Both the position numbers and the translations under genes were made by a program. A stretch of DNA of 64,000 nt from Nocardia albiluteola (GTDB lineage Bacteria > Actinomycetota > Actinomycetes > Mycobacteriales > Mycobacteriaceae), in the NCBI RefSeq assembly GCF_018860155.1, contig NZ_JAHKNI010000008.1, forward strand, positions 248,001 to 312,000, read 5' to 3'. Under the pieces are notes generated by a model, which was not told the origin of the DNA, did not search any database, and was given only the letters and a program-made list of their open reading frames with translations. Of this stretch, positions 8,178 to 16,450 are shown piece after piece; the first letter of the stretch is position 1; the number at the start of each line of letters is the position of its first letter.

Positions 8178-9209
8178 CTACGCCGCGGTCCGAACCTCCG
8201 ACTGTGAAACCGCCACCCGCGCACGCGGTTTGCGCCGCGAGATCCCGACCCCGACCAGGCAGGCCACGCCCCCCACAAAGGCCCACATCGAGGGGACCTC
8301 ACCCAGCAACAGCCACGACATCAGCGTCGAGACCGCCGGAACCGCATACGTACTCGCGGTCAGGCGCCCCGCATCGGTGCGCCGCAACGCGAACGACCAC
8401 GTAGTGAAACCCACTGCGGTGGGGAACAGTCCGAGATACACACCATCGATCACCGTGCGCGCCGGCGCGACGGCCACCTCGTGCAGCAACTGCGGGGCCC
8501 AGGGGAGTAGCACCACCGTGCCGATCACGCAGCCCAGCCAGATCGCCGTCAGCGGATCCACGTACCGCATCGCGGGCTTCTGCACCAACACACCCGCCGC
8601 ATACAACACTGCGGCGGCCAGACACAACCCCACACCCAGGTAATCGCGGTGACCGCCACCGCCACCCAGACCGATCACCGCCACACCGGCCAGCGAAACC
8701 AGCGCGCCGATCACCAGCCAGCGAGTCAGCTTCTCCCCGAACAGCACCGCCGCTCCGAACGCCACCAGCAGTGGCGCCAGATTCACCAGCAACGCCGCGG
8801 TCCCGGCATCCATATGACGCTCGGCGGTATTGAGCGCCACCGTGTACCCCGCCAGCCACAGCACCGCATACGCCGCGACCAGAAGCAACGGCTTCGGCGC
8901 TCGCGGCACGTGGCCGAACCGACCCTTGCGAGCCAGCATCGGCACGGTCAGCGCCGCCGCGGCAACCACCAACCGCAGCAACGCCATCGGCGTGGGGGAC
9001 AAGCGCGGCCCCGCGTCACGGATGGCAACGAATGCCGACGCCCACAGCACGACCGTCACGGCGGCCGCCGCGGCACTGGGGTAATCGACACCGGCGGGCA
9101 GCAGGCGAGGGCGGGTCGGACTCACCTCAGAGATGATCGCGGTGTCGGCCGGTAGGCCGCAAGCGAGATTCGGACCTGGCGTTTCGGCGGTGGGGGATTC
9201 GTACGTCAC
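8178..9209 (-). CDS. EamA/DMT-family exporter
   Basis: A drug/metabolite transporter with ten predicted membrane segments in two EamA repeats (first repeat from about residue 45, second from about 195). Members export amino acids, purines or drugs, driven by the proton gradient. The annotated GTG start at 9209 leaves a long hydrophilic leader; a GTG at 9125 would give a more typical length. It is divergent from a LysR regulator with only 81 nt between, the usual arrangement in which LysR controls the exporter. Confidence 0.85.
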   Translation of the reverse strand: MTYESPTAETPGPNLACGLPADTAIISEVSPTRPRLLPAGVDYPSAAAAAVTVVLWASAFVAIRDAGPRLSPTPMALLRLVVAAAALTVPMLARKGRFGHVPRAPKPLLLVAAYAVLWLAGYTVALNTAERHMDAGTAALLVNLAPLLVAFGAAVLFGEKLTRWLVIGALVSLAGVAVIGLGGGGGHRDYLGVGLCLAAAVLYAAGVLVQKPAMRYVDPLTAIWLGCVIGTVVLLPWAPQLLHEVAVAPARTVIDGVYLGLFPTAVGFTTWSFALRRTDAGRLTASTYAVPAVSTLMSWLLLGEVPSMWAFVGGVACLVGVGISRRKPRARVAVSQSEVRTAA

Positions 9210-9249
9210 CCGACCATCGTCGCCGCCCGAACCGAACAGGACAAGCGAA

Positions 9250-9284
9250 CAATTCTATATAACCATTAAGCAATTCTGTATGAT
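9250..9284. promoter_or_regulatory. LysR/EamA divergent control region
   Basis: Direct repeats CAATTCTATAT (9250-9260) and CAATTCTGTAT (9271-9281) start exactly 21 bp apart, two helical turns. TATGAT at 9279-9284 lies seven nt before the LysR ATG and would make a leaderless mRNA. The repeats are good candidates for the LysR site. Confidence 0.5.
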
Positions 9285-9290
9285 CGAGGC

Positions 9291-10226
9291 ATGCTCGACC
9301 TCGCCCACCTTCGATTGCTGCGCACCGTCATCGCGACCGGATCCCTGCGAGCCAGCGCCGAGACACTCGGCTACACCTCCTCGGCGGCCAGCCAGCAGCT
9401 CGCGGCCCTGCAACGGCAGACCGGCCTGCAACTGGTCGAACGGGTAGGCCGCGGGCTCGAACCCACCGCCGCCGGCCGCGCACTGGCCACCGAGTCCGCC
9501 AACCTCCTCGACGAGATGGGCCGGGTCGAAGGCGTTATCAAGGACCTGCGGGCCGGGCGGATCGGCAGCCTGTCGATCGGCTACGTCGCCTCCGTCAGCG
9601 CCACCTGGCTGCCACCCCTCATCGAGACCCTCCGCACGGAATTCCCGGCCCTACGCCTGGACCTGCGCCTCATCGAAGTCGCCGACGGTCAGCACGACCT
9701 CGAGATCTACATCGAAAACCCCGCCGAACCACCACCACCGAGCGCGCACCTGCGCCGCCTGGCCGCCGACCCGTACGTCGTGGCACTCCGACACGACGAC
9801 CCCCTCGCCGCGGCCCCCGCGGTACCACTGGCCGACCTGGGGGAGCACGCCTGGATCGACAACGAACCCGGCGACGGCCCCTGCCGCCGCATCCTCCTGG
9901 ACGCCTGCGCCCAGGCCGACATCACCCCCAACTTCCAAGTCCAAACCCCCGACTACCGCACCGCACTATCCCTGGTAGCAACCGGAATCGGCATCACAGC
10001 GATCCCACGCCTCGCCGCAGTCGACCCACCCACCGGAGTCCGCATCCTCCCACTGACCGACCCCACGCCAACCCGCCACGTCGGACTAGCCATCCGCGCC
10101 ACCGCCGCCACCAACCCAGCCGTCCGCCGCGCCGCGGAACTCCTGACCGCGGTGGCGTCCGCGCCCGGCACCTCGAGGGACGGACAGAACAAGCCTGGTG
10201 CCTCACCCTGGCCACGAACGCGGTAA
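9291..10226 (+). CDS. LysR-family regulator with altered C-terminus
   Basis: A 311-residue LysR protein: N-terminal HTH (LRLLRTVIATGSLRASAETL..SSAASQQL, residues 5-40), linker helix, and a periplasmic-binding-like effector domain up to about residue 290. The last residues (from about KPGASPWPRTR) are read out of frame from the Tn3 relic that begins at 10193, so the native stop was probably lost. The effector domain appears complete and the gene may still work. It is divergent from the EamA exporter, its probable target. Confidence 0.88.
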   Translation: MLDLAHLRLLRTVIATGSLRASAETLGYTSSAASQQLAALQRQTGLQLVERVGRGLEPTAAGRALATESANLLDEMGRVEGVIKDLRAGRIGSLSIGYVASVSATWLPPLIETLRTEFPALRLDLRLIEVADGQHDLEIYIENPAEPPPPSAHLRRLAADPYVVALRHDDPLAAAPAVPLADLGEHAWIDNEPGDGPCRRILLDACAQADITPNFQVQTPDYRTALSLVATGIGITAIPRLAAVDPPTGVRILPLTDPTPTRHVGLAIRATAATNPAVRRAAELLTAVASAPGTSRDGQNKPGASPWPRTR

Positions 10227-10345
10227 TCGCCTGGACCACAGAGTATTACGGGCTCGCCGTCGAGCAGATGCGCCGAACCGCTCAACTCGCCCGGCTCGGC
10301 CCCACCGGCTACCGGCCACTCCGCGTCCGCGACACCCTCTTCTGA
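10193..10345 (+). pseudogene. Tn3-family transposase relic, C-terminus
   Basis: In frame 10193 the sequence reads AWCLTLATNAVIAWTTEYYG then LAVEQMRRT, a conserved C-terminal block of Tn3-family transposases. After an internal deletion comes AQLARLGPTGYRPLRVRDTLF and TGA. It overlaps the 3' end of the LysR gene in another frame. The end is nearly identical to the relic at 5242-5613 (GPTGYRPLR[MV]RDTLF). Confidence 0.8.
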
Positions 10346-10361
10346 TCACGGTTTCCCGGAA

Positions 10362-10811
10362 TCACGGTTCATCGATCCCTTGCAGCAGATTCATGAGTTG
10401 CCGGCGTTCGGCCGCGCTGAGCCGACCCGTGATCACGGTTTCGGCGTCGCGCCATGCGGCTTGCACCGGCTCGACGGCCTGTTCTCCTCGCGCGGAAAGA
10501 CGCAGTCGAATGACTCGCCGGTCGGAGTCGTCGCGGGTGCGCTCCACGAAGCCGGAACGCTCCATGCGGCTGATGGCCTTGGCGATAGTGGGCTGCTCGA
10601 TTCCCATGCGCTCTACCAGTTCGGCCTGCGTCGACCCGGGGTTCTCGTGGAGGTCGACCACGATGAGCTCTTGGCCGGGATGCAGCCCGAGCCGGGCGAG
10701 CCGACGCGTCAGATCGGCCCGATGTGCACGGGCGGCGAGTGCGAGGGCGTAGCCGATGGGGCCAGCGCCGCGAGCGATGTCGCGGCCTGATCCTGGTCGA
10801 GGCTGTTCCAT
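10362..10811 (-). CDS. MarR-family regulator
   Basis: A 149-residue MarR protein with the winged helix at about 55-110 (TQAELVERMGIEQPTIAKAI, then DDSDRRVIRLRLSARG in the wing). It is divergent from the azoreductase-SDR pair, and the operator repeats at 10811-10850 touch its ATG, so binding would block both directions. MarR proteins paired with quinone/azo reductases usually sense quinones or electrophiles; that is inference here. Confidence 0.9.
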   Translation of the reverse strand: MEQPRPGSGRDIARGAGPIGYALALAARAHRADLTRRLARLGLHPGQELIVVDLHENPGSTQAELVERMGIEQPTIAKAISRMERSGFVERTRDDSDRRVIRLRLSARGEQAVEPVQAAWRDAETVITGRLSAAERRQLMNLLQGIDEP

Positions 10812-10850
10812 AGCCGACTATTATACGGTCGGCTATTATATGGTCGGCTA
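10811..10850. promoter_or_regulatory. Probable MarR operator repeats
   Basis: TAGCCGAC (10811-10818) and GTCGGCTA (10828-10835) form a perfect 8-bp inverted repeat around an AT-rich nine-nt spacer. A third half-site, GTCGGCTA, follows at 10843-10850, 15 bp further on. The AT-rich spacer TATTATAC may be part of the promoter. Confidence 0.6.
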
Positions 10851-10875
10851 TGTAATCTGAAGGATCGGAGACACC

Positions 10876-11544
10876 GTGGCAAATCTGCTGCACATCGACT
10901 CCAGCGCCAGGAGAGCGTCCTTCTCCCGCGAAGTCGCCGGAGTGTTCGCCACCGAGTGGCGCACCGGACACCCCGGTGGCGACTACACCTACCGGGATCT
11001 GGGTGCCGATCCCGTGCCGCCGGTCGACGAGGCTCGCACCGAGATCGCGATCCAGGCATCCGCCGCAGGGATCCGGAAGCTGGCCGACATGTCCAGTGCG
11101 GTGCGAACCCCAGCACAGGAGAGGAGCTGGGCGGTGAGCCGGCCGCTGATCGAGGAACTGCTGGCGGCCGATGTGCTGCTGATCGCGAGCCCGATGTACA
11201 ACTTCTCGCTCCCGTCGACACTCAAGGCGTGGATCGACCAGGTCTCTTTTCCCTGGCTGCCGCTGGCCGGGCGGACCGCGGTCGTGGTCACCGCCCGGGG
11301 CGGCTCGTACATGCCGGGAACACCACGTGCAGCGCACGACTACCAGGAGCCCTACCTGCGGGCCTACTTCGAGACACTCGGGCTCACGGATCTGCATTTC
11401 ATCCATACGGAACTGACCAATGCACTGCACGTCCCGTTCCTGGCCGAGTTCGAACACGCTCATCAGGCGTCACGAGCTGCCGCATCGGAAGCCGCTGCCG
11501 CGCTCGCGGCCTCGATCGGCCAACGGGTCCCACTGTCGAGCTGA
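10876..11544 (+). CDS. azoR: FMN-dependent NADH:quinone reductase/azoreductase
   Basis: A 222-residue flavodoxin-fold protein of the AzoR family: HIDSSARRASFSRE binds FMN phosphate, and SPMYNFSLPSTLKAWIDQV is the family signature. It reduces quinones (and azo dyes) by two electrons using NADH, protecting against electrophile stress in the cytosol. The GTG start has GGAG upstream (atcGGAGacacc). It is the first gene of a pair with an SDR (68 nt gap) and is divergent from MarR. Confidence 0.92.
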   Translation: MANLLHIDSSARRASFSREVAGVFATEWRTGHPGGDYTYRDLGADPVPPVDEARTEIAIQASAAGIRKLADMSSAVRTPAQERSWAVSRPLIEELLAADVLLIASPMYNFSLPSTLKAWIDQVSFPWLPLAGRTAVVVTARGGSYMPGTPRAAHDYQEPYLRAYFETLGLTDLHFIHTELTNALHVPFLAEFEHAHQASRAAASEAAAALAASIGQRVPLSS

Positions 11545-11612
11545 GCCAACTCCTGCAACAACTTTCGAGCGGTCGCTCACGAGCCCGGGAAAACACTGGA
11601 AATCGGAGAAAC

Positions 11613-12401
11613 ATGGATACAGGAATGAAGGGCCGCGTGGTTTTGGTGACCGGAGCCTCCAAAGGCATCGGCGCTGCCACGGCTCGCGCGTTCGGGGCCG
11701 AGCAGGCTCGGGTGGTGATCACCTATCACACCGACCAGGCGGGCGCGGAGACGGTGGCCGCGTCGGTCGAGGCGGCTGGCGGGGAGGCGATGGTCGTGCC
11801 GTTGCGGCTCGCCGATGCTGCCACCGCTACCGCGGCGGTGGGAGCAGTCACCGAGCGCTGGGGCGATATCGACGTCCTCGTTGCCAATGCGGTCGACTGG
11901 GGTGGGGACGCCCCGCCCGACCCCAGCGTGCGGTTCGAGGATGTGCCGCTCGACCACTGGCACAGGATGATCGGTGCCAACCTGATCGGCACCGTGGCGG
12001 TAATCCGGTCCGTGCTTCCCGGCATGCGCAGGAACGGCTGGGGGCGCATCGTGCTGATCTCCTCCAGCGTGGCCGAGGAAGGGATCCCTGGACCCGGCCC
12101 GTACGGCACGGCCAAATCAGGCCTGTACGGCCTGTCGCGCAGTCTCGCTTGGGAAGGCGGCCGGGACGGCATTCTGGTCAACGTCGTCGCCCCCGGGTTC
12201 ACCCTCACCGAAACCAGCGCGGTGTTTCCCCAAGCCGTGATCGCCAAGCTGGCCGCGGGCACCCCGACCCGGCGACTGTCCGATCCTGACGATGTCGCCC
12301 GCCTGATCGTGTTCCTGGGATCTGACGCCAACCGGAACCTCACCGGAGAGGTCCTCCGAGAAGGATCCTCCGCTGCACGCGCCCCACACGCAGGCGGATA
12401 G
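11613..12401 (+). CDS. SDR-family oxidoreductase, FabG-like
   Basis: A 262-residue classical SDR. TGASKGIG is the cofactor motif, VANAVDW stands in for NNAG, the Ser of ISSSV and YGTAK give the catalytic Ser-Tyr-Lys. The ATG has GGAGAA four nt before it. It follows azoreductase in the same direction and probably shares its transcript. The last residues (REGSSAARAPHAGG) depart from the family's usual V-D-G-G ending, which hints at a changed C-terminus, but the fold should be complete. Confidence 0.88.
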   Translation: MDTGMKGRVVLVTGASKGIGAATARAFGAEQARVVITYHTDQAGAETVAASVEAAGGEAMVVPLRLADAATATAAVGAVTERWGDIDVLVANAVDWGGDAPPDPSVRFEDVPLDHWHRMIGANLIGTVAVIRSVLPGMRRNGWGRIVLISSSVAEEGIPGPGPYGTAKSGLYGLSRSLAWEGGRDGILVNVVAPGFTLTETSAVFPQAVIAKLAAGTPTRRLSDPDDVARLIVFLGSDANRNLTGEVLREGSSAARAPHAGG

Positions 12402-12476
12402 CGCGTCGGGATCGCGAAGATTGTGCTGGTCAACTCCGGCGGAGAGAGCCAGCTCAAAGTCGCCACGACATCCTGG

Positions 12477-12510
12477 GCTGTTCCGTAAGCCGATCGACTT
12501 ACGGAACAGC
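12477..12510. terminator. Inverted repeat, possible terminator
   Basis: Perfect 13-bp arms, GCTGTTCCGTAAG (12477-12489) and its complement (12498-12510), around an 8-nt spacer. It lies 75 nt after the azoR-SDR unit. There is no T-tract, so it may be a terminator of the actinobacterial type or a protein-binding palindrome. Confidence 0.45.
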
Positions 12511-12874
12511 ACGGCCGGAGGATTCCGGCCCTGGTCACGGCGTCCCGTAGAGGAATGGGCTCGGTCCGTCCGCGGCGCATCGGCGTTAACCGCACTCGCG
12601 CGTAACTCCAGGGGAGCGCGGCGATCCTGATCAGCTGCGGCACTCGACTGCCCCCATCCTCGTAGCTTTACATAATGTCAATTATCGGCGTAACAACGGG
12701 ATCGCCTGAGCGGGCGGAATGCGTTGGTGTGCAACAGTGTGCGCGATTCGGAAAAAGCCGAGACTGGTCCGATCGCAGTTGACGGCATCCGAGTGTGAAG
12801 CTTGATCCGGGAAGAACCTGTGAGCGCCAAGGCCTTATTCGGCGTTTTATACATAAGTTTATGCACCCTTCGTT

Positions 12875-12889
12875 TCGTCACAGTGACGT
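12875..12889. promoter_or_regulatory. Putative cluster operator, left copy
   Basis: TCGTCACAGTGACGT, containing the palindrome ACGTCAC/GTGACGT minus one base (CGTCAC-A-GTGACG). The same 15-mer occurs at 26461-26475, on the other side of the halogenase/P450 locus. No cluster-located regulator was found that would bind it. Confidence 0.5.
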
Positions 12890-13215
12890 AAGTGGGCGTT
12901 GTTGGCTTGACGTGACGCTCTGCGGCGCGTGAGGTTTTTATGGACCCGAGCTACCGATTGTCAGGCGGCCGTGCGCGTCCCGGGGTTGGTGGCTCTCACG
13001 CAGTACCCGGCGATGCTGCTGACTCCGGGCCTGTTCGACGTCGCGACGGTCAATGATGCTCCCGTTGTGAGGGCAAATACGATGCCTGGTGCACGTTTCC
13101 GCTACATTGTCAGCCGCACGGTAGCCACGTCTACCTCCTGGTTCGCGGAATCCTTTCACAGGCAAGCGATTCGGCTGAGAATGTTAGCGGGCAACGGAAC
13201 AACTGAGGAGTGTCG

Positions 13216-14322
13216 ATGACCAGGTATGCGCATTTTGTGGGAAGTGTTCCGGAGGAGTTGATGACCGGGGACGATGCGGTGCTGCGGTGGTTCGCCGACA
13301 GCACTGGTGGTCGGCTGACCGGGTTGCCCTGTGACCTGGATCCGGACTGGATCCTGCAGTATCTCCATGAGCGCAGCGAACACGACGATGTTCTCGAGAT
13401 CGTCCGCGCAGGCGAGTATGCGGACTACAGCGACTTCCCCAGCTACGGGCTGCGCCCCGGGGCGAAGCTGGAGCCGCGGCACGTGTCGATGGACCGGCTC
13501 GAACGTATCGGTTCCGTGGTAGCTGCCTTCGATAGGCTGCGCGCCGAGCGACCGGAGCTGGCGCAGACGAAACTGCAGCTGAGCCAACCCAATCCGCTGG
13601 ATCTGGCGATGTTCGTATTCGCTGGTGCGGCGGTGTCGGCTGGATTCCCGCTCGGGCCGGCGCTGCGGCGATCGAATCTGATCGTGGCCGCCTTGCGGGC
13701 GCTGCCGGTGTTCACCGAGGCCGTGCTCGAGGAGATCGCCGCGGTGAACGACCGCTACGGCGACCGGGTGGTGTGGCAGGTGGAATCACCGTTCGCGCTG
13801 CTGGGCATGGTCAAGGCTGATCAGCTGGGGGCTAAGTGGGCCGCGGCGCCGCTGCTGGCTCGCCAACTCGCCGCACTGCTCACCGGGATCCACGAGATCG
13901 GGGCTCACAGTGTCCTGCACCTGTGCTATGGCGATTACCAGCACAAGTCGCTGCTGAGTCCGCGCTCGCTGGCGCCGGCGGTGACTCTGCTGAACCACAC
14001 GGCGCGGCACCTGCGCGATCACGGCACTCCCCTTCCCGCCGTGCATATTCCGTGTGCGTTCGGTGCCGAACCGGCTCCTGCGGCCCCCACGTTCTACGCA
14101 CCTCTGCGGCGGCTCGACCCGGAGTGGAACATCATCGCCGGTGTGGTGTCGCCGAGATCCGGCGATGACAGCGCCCATGCGCTGAGTATGTTCGAAGAAG
14201 CGGCCGGCCGTACCGCCTACGGGGTCGCGACCGCGTGCGGTCTGGGCCGGTGCAATGTTGCCGATGCGCAACGGGCCGCGACCACGATGGCGAAGCTGAC
14301 CGCCGAGGCGACTGCCGGATAG
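13216..14322 (+). CDS. MetE/UROD-like TIM-barrel protein
   Basis: A 368-residue protein resembling the C-terminal half of cobalamin-independent methionine synthase. LHLCYGD gives a His-x-Cys pair and GVATACGLG a second Cys, which match the zinc ligands His, Cys and Cys of MetE. The MetE N-terminal half is absent, so it resembles short MetE-like proteins found in secondary metabolism rather than the housekeeping enzyme. A methyl-transfer or related zinc-thiolate chemistry is inferred. The ATG at 13216 has GAGGAG five nt upstream. It opens the locus that continues with the halogenase. Confidence 0.7.
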   Translation: MTRYAHFVGSVPEELMTGDDAVLRWFADSTGGRLTGLPCDLDPDWILQYLHERSEHDDVLEIVRAGEYADYSDFPSYGLRPGAKLEPRHVSMDRLERIGSVVAAFDRLRAERPELAQTKLQLSQPNPLDLAMFVFAGAAVSAGFPLGPALRRSNLIVAALRALPVFTEAVLEEIAAVNDRYGDRVVWQVESPFALLGMVKADQLGAKWAAAPLLARQLAALLTGIHEIGAHSVLHLCYGDYQHKSLLSPRSLAPAVTLLNHTARHLRDHGTPLPAVHIPCAFGAEPAPAAPTFYAPLRRLDPEWNIIAGVVSPRSGDDSAHALSMFEEAAGRTAYGVATACGLGRCNVADAQRAATTMAKLTAEATAG

Positions 14323-14906
14323 CTCTGTGCGCGGTGGGGCGCGGCGAAGCATGTCAGGGCCTCTGACCGATTTTCGCCGCGGCCCGTCCGCGTGTATGGG
14401 CGGCAATCGTGTTCGGCCGCAAGAGCTCTGCGTACACCCCGCTCGACCAGCGCACACGAGGCGTATCTGCCCGGTTGCCGGTCTACGCACCCCGGAAATC
14501 GAACAAACGTCATACTATGGACGCGCCGGGAAATGAGGTGATGCATGACGAACCAGCTCTGACCACGGCCCTTCTGTCTATTGCCGACGCCTCCCCCTTC
14601 TTGGCGATTCGCCGAAATCGGCACCACCGCAACATAATACAGCCCCACTGTCGTGACACCTTGCCTGCGTGTCATTGCCAGCGATACCCCACTGGGTCAG
14701 TGGCTAACTTTTAGCTATCGAATGCAACCAGTGTGATTGCATTTGAACTTACTGTTCCGCTTGATGTTTCAAGATCACCTGTTAATCTGAATCCCGTGCG
14801 CCGTCAGCGAGTTAACCAACGGCTACGGAAGTTGGGATTCTGTCATCTGACGCGTGACCAGGCACGATGCGGTGCACGATCTGTTCGCACTTTCCAGGGA
14901 GTTGCT
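14323..14906. other. Long intergenic region before the halogenase
   Basis: Nothing coding is convincing. AT-rich around 14630-14800. It contains the inverted repeat CTTGA-tgtt-TCAAG (14760-14773) followed by TGTTAATCT, a possible promoter for the halogenase. Confidence 0.4.
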
Positions 14907-16400
14907 ATGGGGACCAGGGAAAATCCACATGTTCTGGTGGTAGGCGGAGGTCCGTCGGGTTCGACCGCCGCTGCGCTGCTTGCACGGTCCGGAGTGCAGG
15001 TGACCCTCCTGGAGCGGGATACGTTCCCGCGGTACCACATCGGAGAGTCGCTGCTGGCCTCGTGCCTGTCCACCCTGCAGATATCCGGCGCCTACGACAA
15101 GGTTGCCGCGCACGGCTTCCAGATCAAGCGGGGCGGCTACTTCCAGTGGCAGCACGACACCTGGCTGCTGGACTGGAGCAAGCTGGTCGACGCCGAGGCG
15201 TGGTCGTGGCAGGTAGACCGGGCGACGTTCGACGACCTGCTGCTGCGCAACGCCACCGAGCAGGGCGCGAAGGTGATCGAGCAGGCGAAGGTCACCGGGA
15301 TCGTGTTCGACGGTGAGCGCCCGATCGCCGCGGAATGGGTCCAGGCCGGTGACGACACCGTCCATACGCTCGAGTTCGACTTCCTCGTCGACGCGACGGG
15401 CCGAGACGGACTGCTGGCCAAGCACTTCGGCATGCGCCGCCAGCACCCGGCCTTCCGCAACGTCGCGGTCTGGTCGTACTGGAAGGGTGCGCACCTGCAC
15501 CCCGACAGCCCCGAGGGCGCGATCAACGTCGCGTCCACCGAGGAGGGTGGCTGGTTCTGGAACATCCCCCTGGCGGACGGTCGCAACAGCGTCGGTTACG
15601 TGGTGTCCGCGCGGTTGGCATCGGAGAAGTTACGGGGCTATGACTCGCGGGAGTCCTACTACCTGGACACCATCGCAGCCAGCAAGCCGATGAGCGCAAT
15701 GCTCGAAGGCGCGCAGCAGGTCGCCGAGGTGAAGGCCGAGCAGGACTATTCGTATGTCGCGGACCGGTTTTGCGGGCCCGGCTACGTCCTGGTCGGTGAC
15801 GCTGCCTGCTTCCTGGATCCGCTGCTGTCCACCGGCGTGCACCTGGCGACCTATTCGGGGCTGGTGTCCGCGGCCGCGATCGCGACCACGCTGCGCGGTG
15901 AGATGAGCGAAGCCGACGCCCTGGCCTATTACGAATACACTTTCCGCCGCGGCTACACCCGGTTCCTATCGCTGGTCTCACGCATGTACGAGCACTACAT
16001 CGGATCCGAGGAGTATTTCGCACACGCTCACCGGCTCACCGACGTCTACGACGGCGACTCGCCGGAGCAGTCGTTCACGCGCATCATGGCCGGGCTGACC
16101 GATGTCGGAGAGACCACCGGCACGCAGGAGCGGACCGGCACCGAGGTCATCGCCTCCGAGGCCGAGCGTCTGCATACCGCCCCGGACACCGACGGGGTGA
16201 ACATCAAATACATGGGCGGACTGGACATGTCACCGGTCTGGGATCACTGGCGCGACCCGCTGGTGGACACCGACATGGGCGAGATCCGGATCACGACCGA
16301 ACCGGTGTTCGGCTTGACCACCCGCGCACGCACGGACGCCGAACGGGATGCGGTGGCCCGCCCGGTCCTGCCGCCGCGCCACGGCGCCGCCGCGCACTAG
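14907..16400 (+). CDS. Flavin-dependent halogenase
   Basis: A 497-residue FAD-dependent halogenase. It shows the GxGxxG nucleotide motif (VGGGPSGS, residues 12-19), the halogenase hallmark WxWxIP (WFWNIP, 216-221), the likely catalytic Lys at K74 (FQIKRGGYFQW) and the flavin motif GDAACFLDPLLSTG (297-310). The WxWxIP motif and Lys distinguish it from plain monooxygenases. In this family HOCl made at the flavin travels to the Lys and chlorinates an electron-rich aromatic ring; it needs FADH2 from a separate reductase, which is not in the locus. ATG 14907 has AGGGAG upstream. The phenol-type substrate is inferred from the adjacent chorismate-lyase-like gene. Confidence 0.9.
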   Translation: MGTRENPHVLVVGGGPSGSTAAALLARSGVQVTLLERDTFPRYHIGESLLASCLSTLQISGAYDKVAAHGFQIKRGGYFQWQHDTWLLDWSKLVDAEAWSWQVDRATFDDLLLRNATEQGAKVIEQAKVTGIVFDGERPIAAEWVQAGDDTVHTLEFDFLVDATGRDGLLAKHFGMRRQHPAFRNVAVWSYWKGAHLHPDSPEGAINVASTEEGGWFWNIPLADGRNSVGYVVSARLASEKLRGYDSRESYYLDTIAASKPMSAMLEGAQQVAEVKAEQDYSYVADRFCGPGYVLVGDAACFLDPLLSTGVHLATYSGLVSAAAIATTLRGEMSEADALAYYEYTFRRGYTRFLSLVSRMYEHYIGSEEYFAHAHRLTDVYDGDSPEQSFTRIMAGLTDVGETTGTQERTGTEVIASEAERLHTAPDTDGVNIKYMGGLDMSPVWDHWRDPLVDTDMGEIRITTEPVFGLTTRARTDAERDAVARPVLPPRHGAAAH

Positions 16401-16450
16401 CGGCGCGGTCACCAGGACTCCCCGGTGCGAACCGATAGATGGAGTCGGCC

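Larger units (their letters stand above)
12402..13215. other. Non-coding stretch before the biosynthetic locus
   Basis: No convincing gene. The part 12640-12960 is visibly richer in A+T than its surroundings. It holds TTACATAATGT at 12668-12678 (the core of the palindrome at 2455-2469) and the shared 15-mer at 12875-12889. A short open stretch ending near 12485 (VNSGGESQLKVATTSWAVP) looks like a gene end but was not recognised. Confidence 0.5.

Noticed and set aside
10956..12401. 481-codon frame ending in the SDR
   Set aside because: The first 219 codons are an out-of-frame reading of azoreductase; the SDR starts at 11613.
12678..12881. 67-codon minus-strand ORF in the AT-rich gap
   Set aside because: Third-position GC is low for this genome and no homology was recognised.
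12929..13219. 96-codon ORF before the MetE-like gene
   Set aside because: No ribosome site or family features, and it runs into the MetE-like start.
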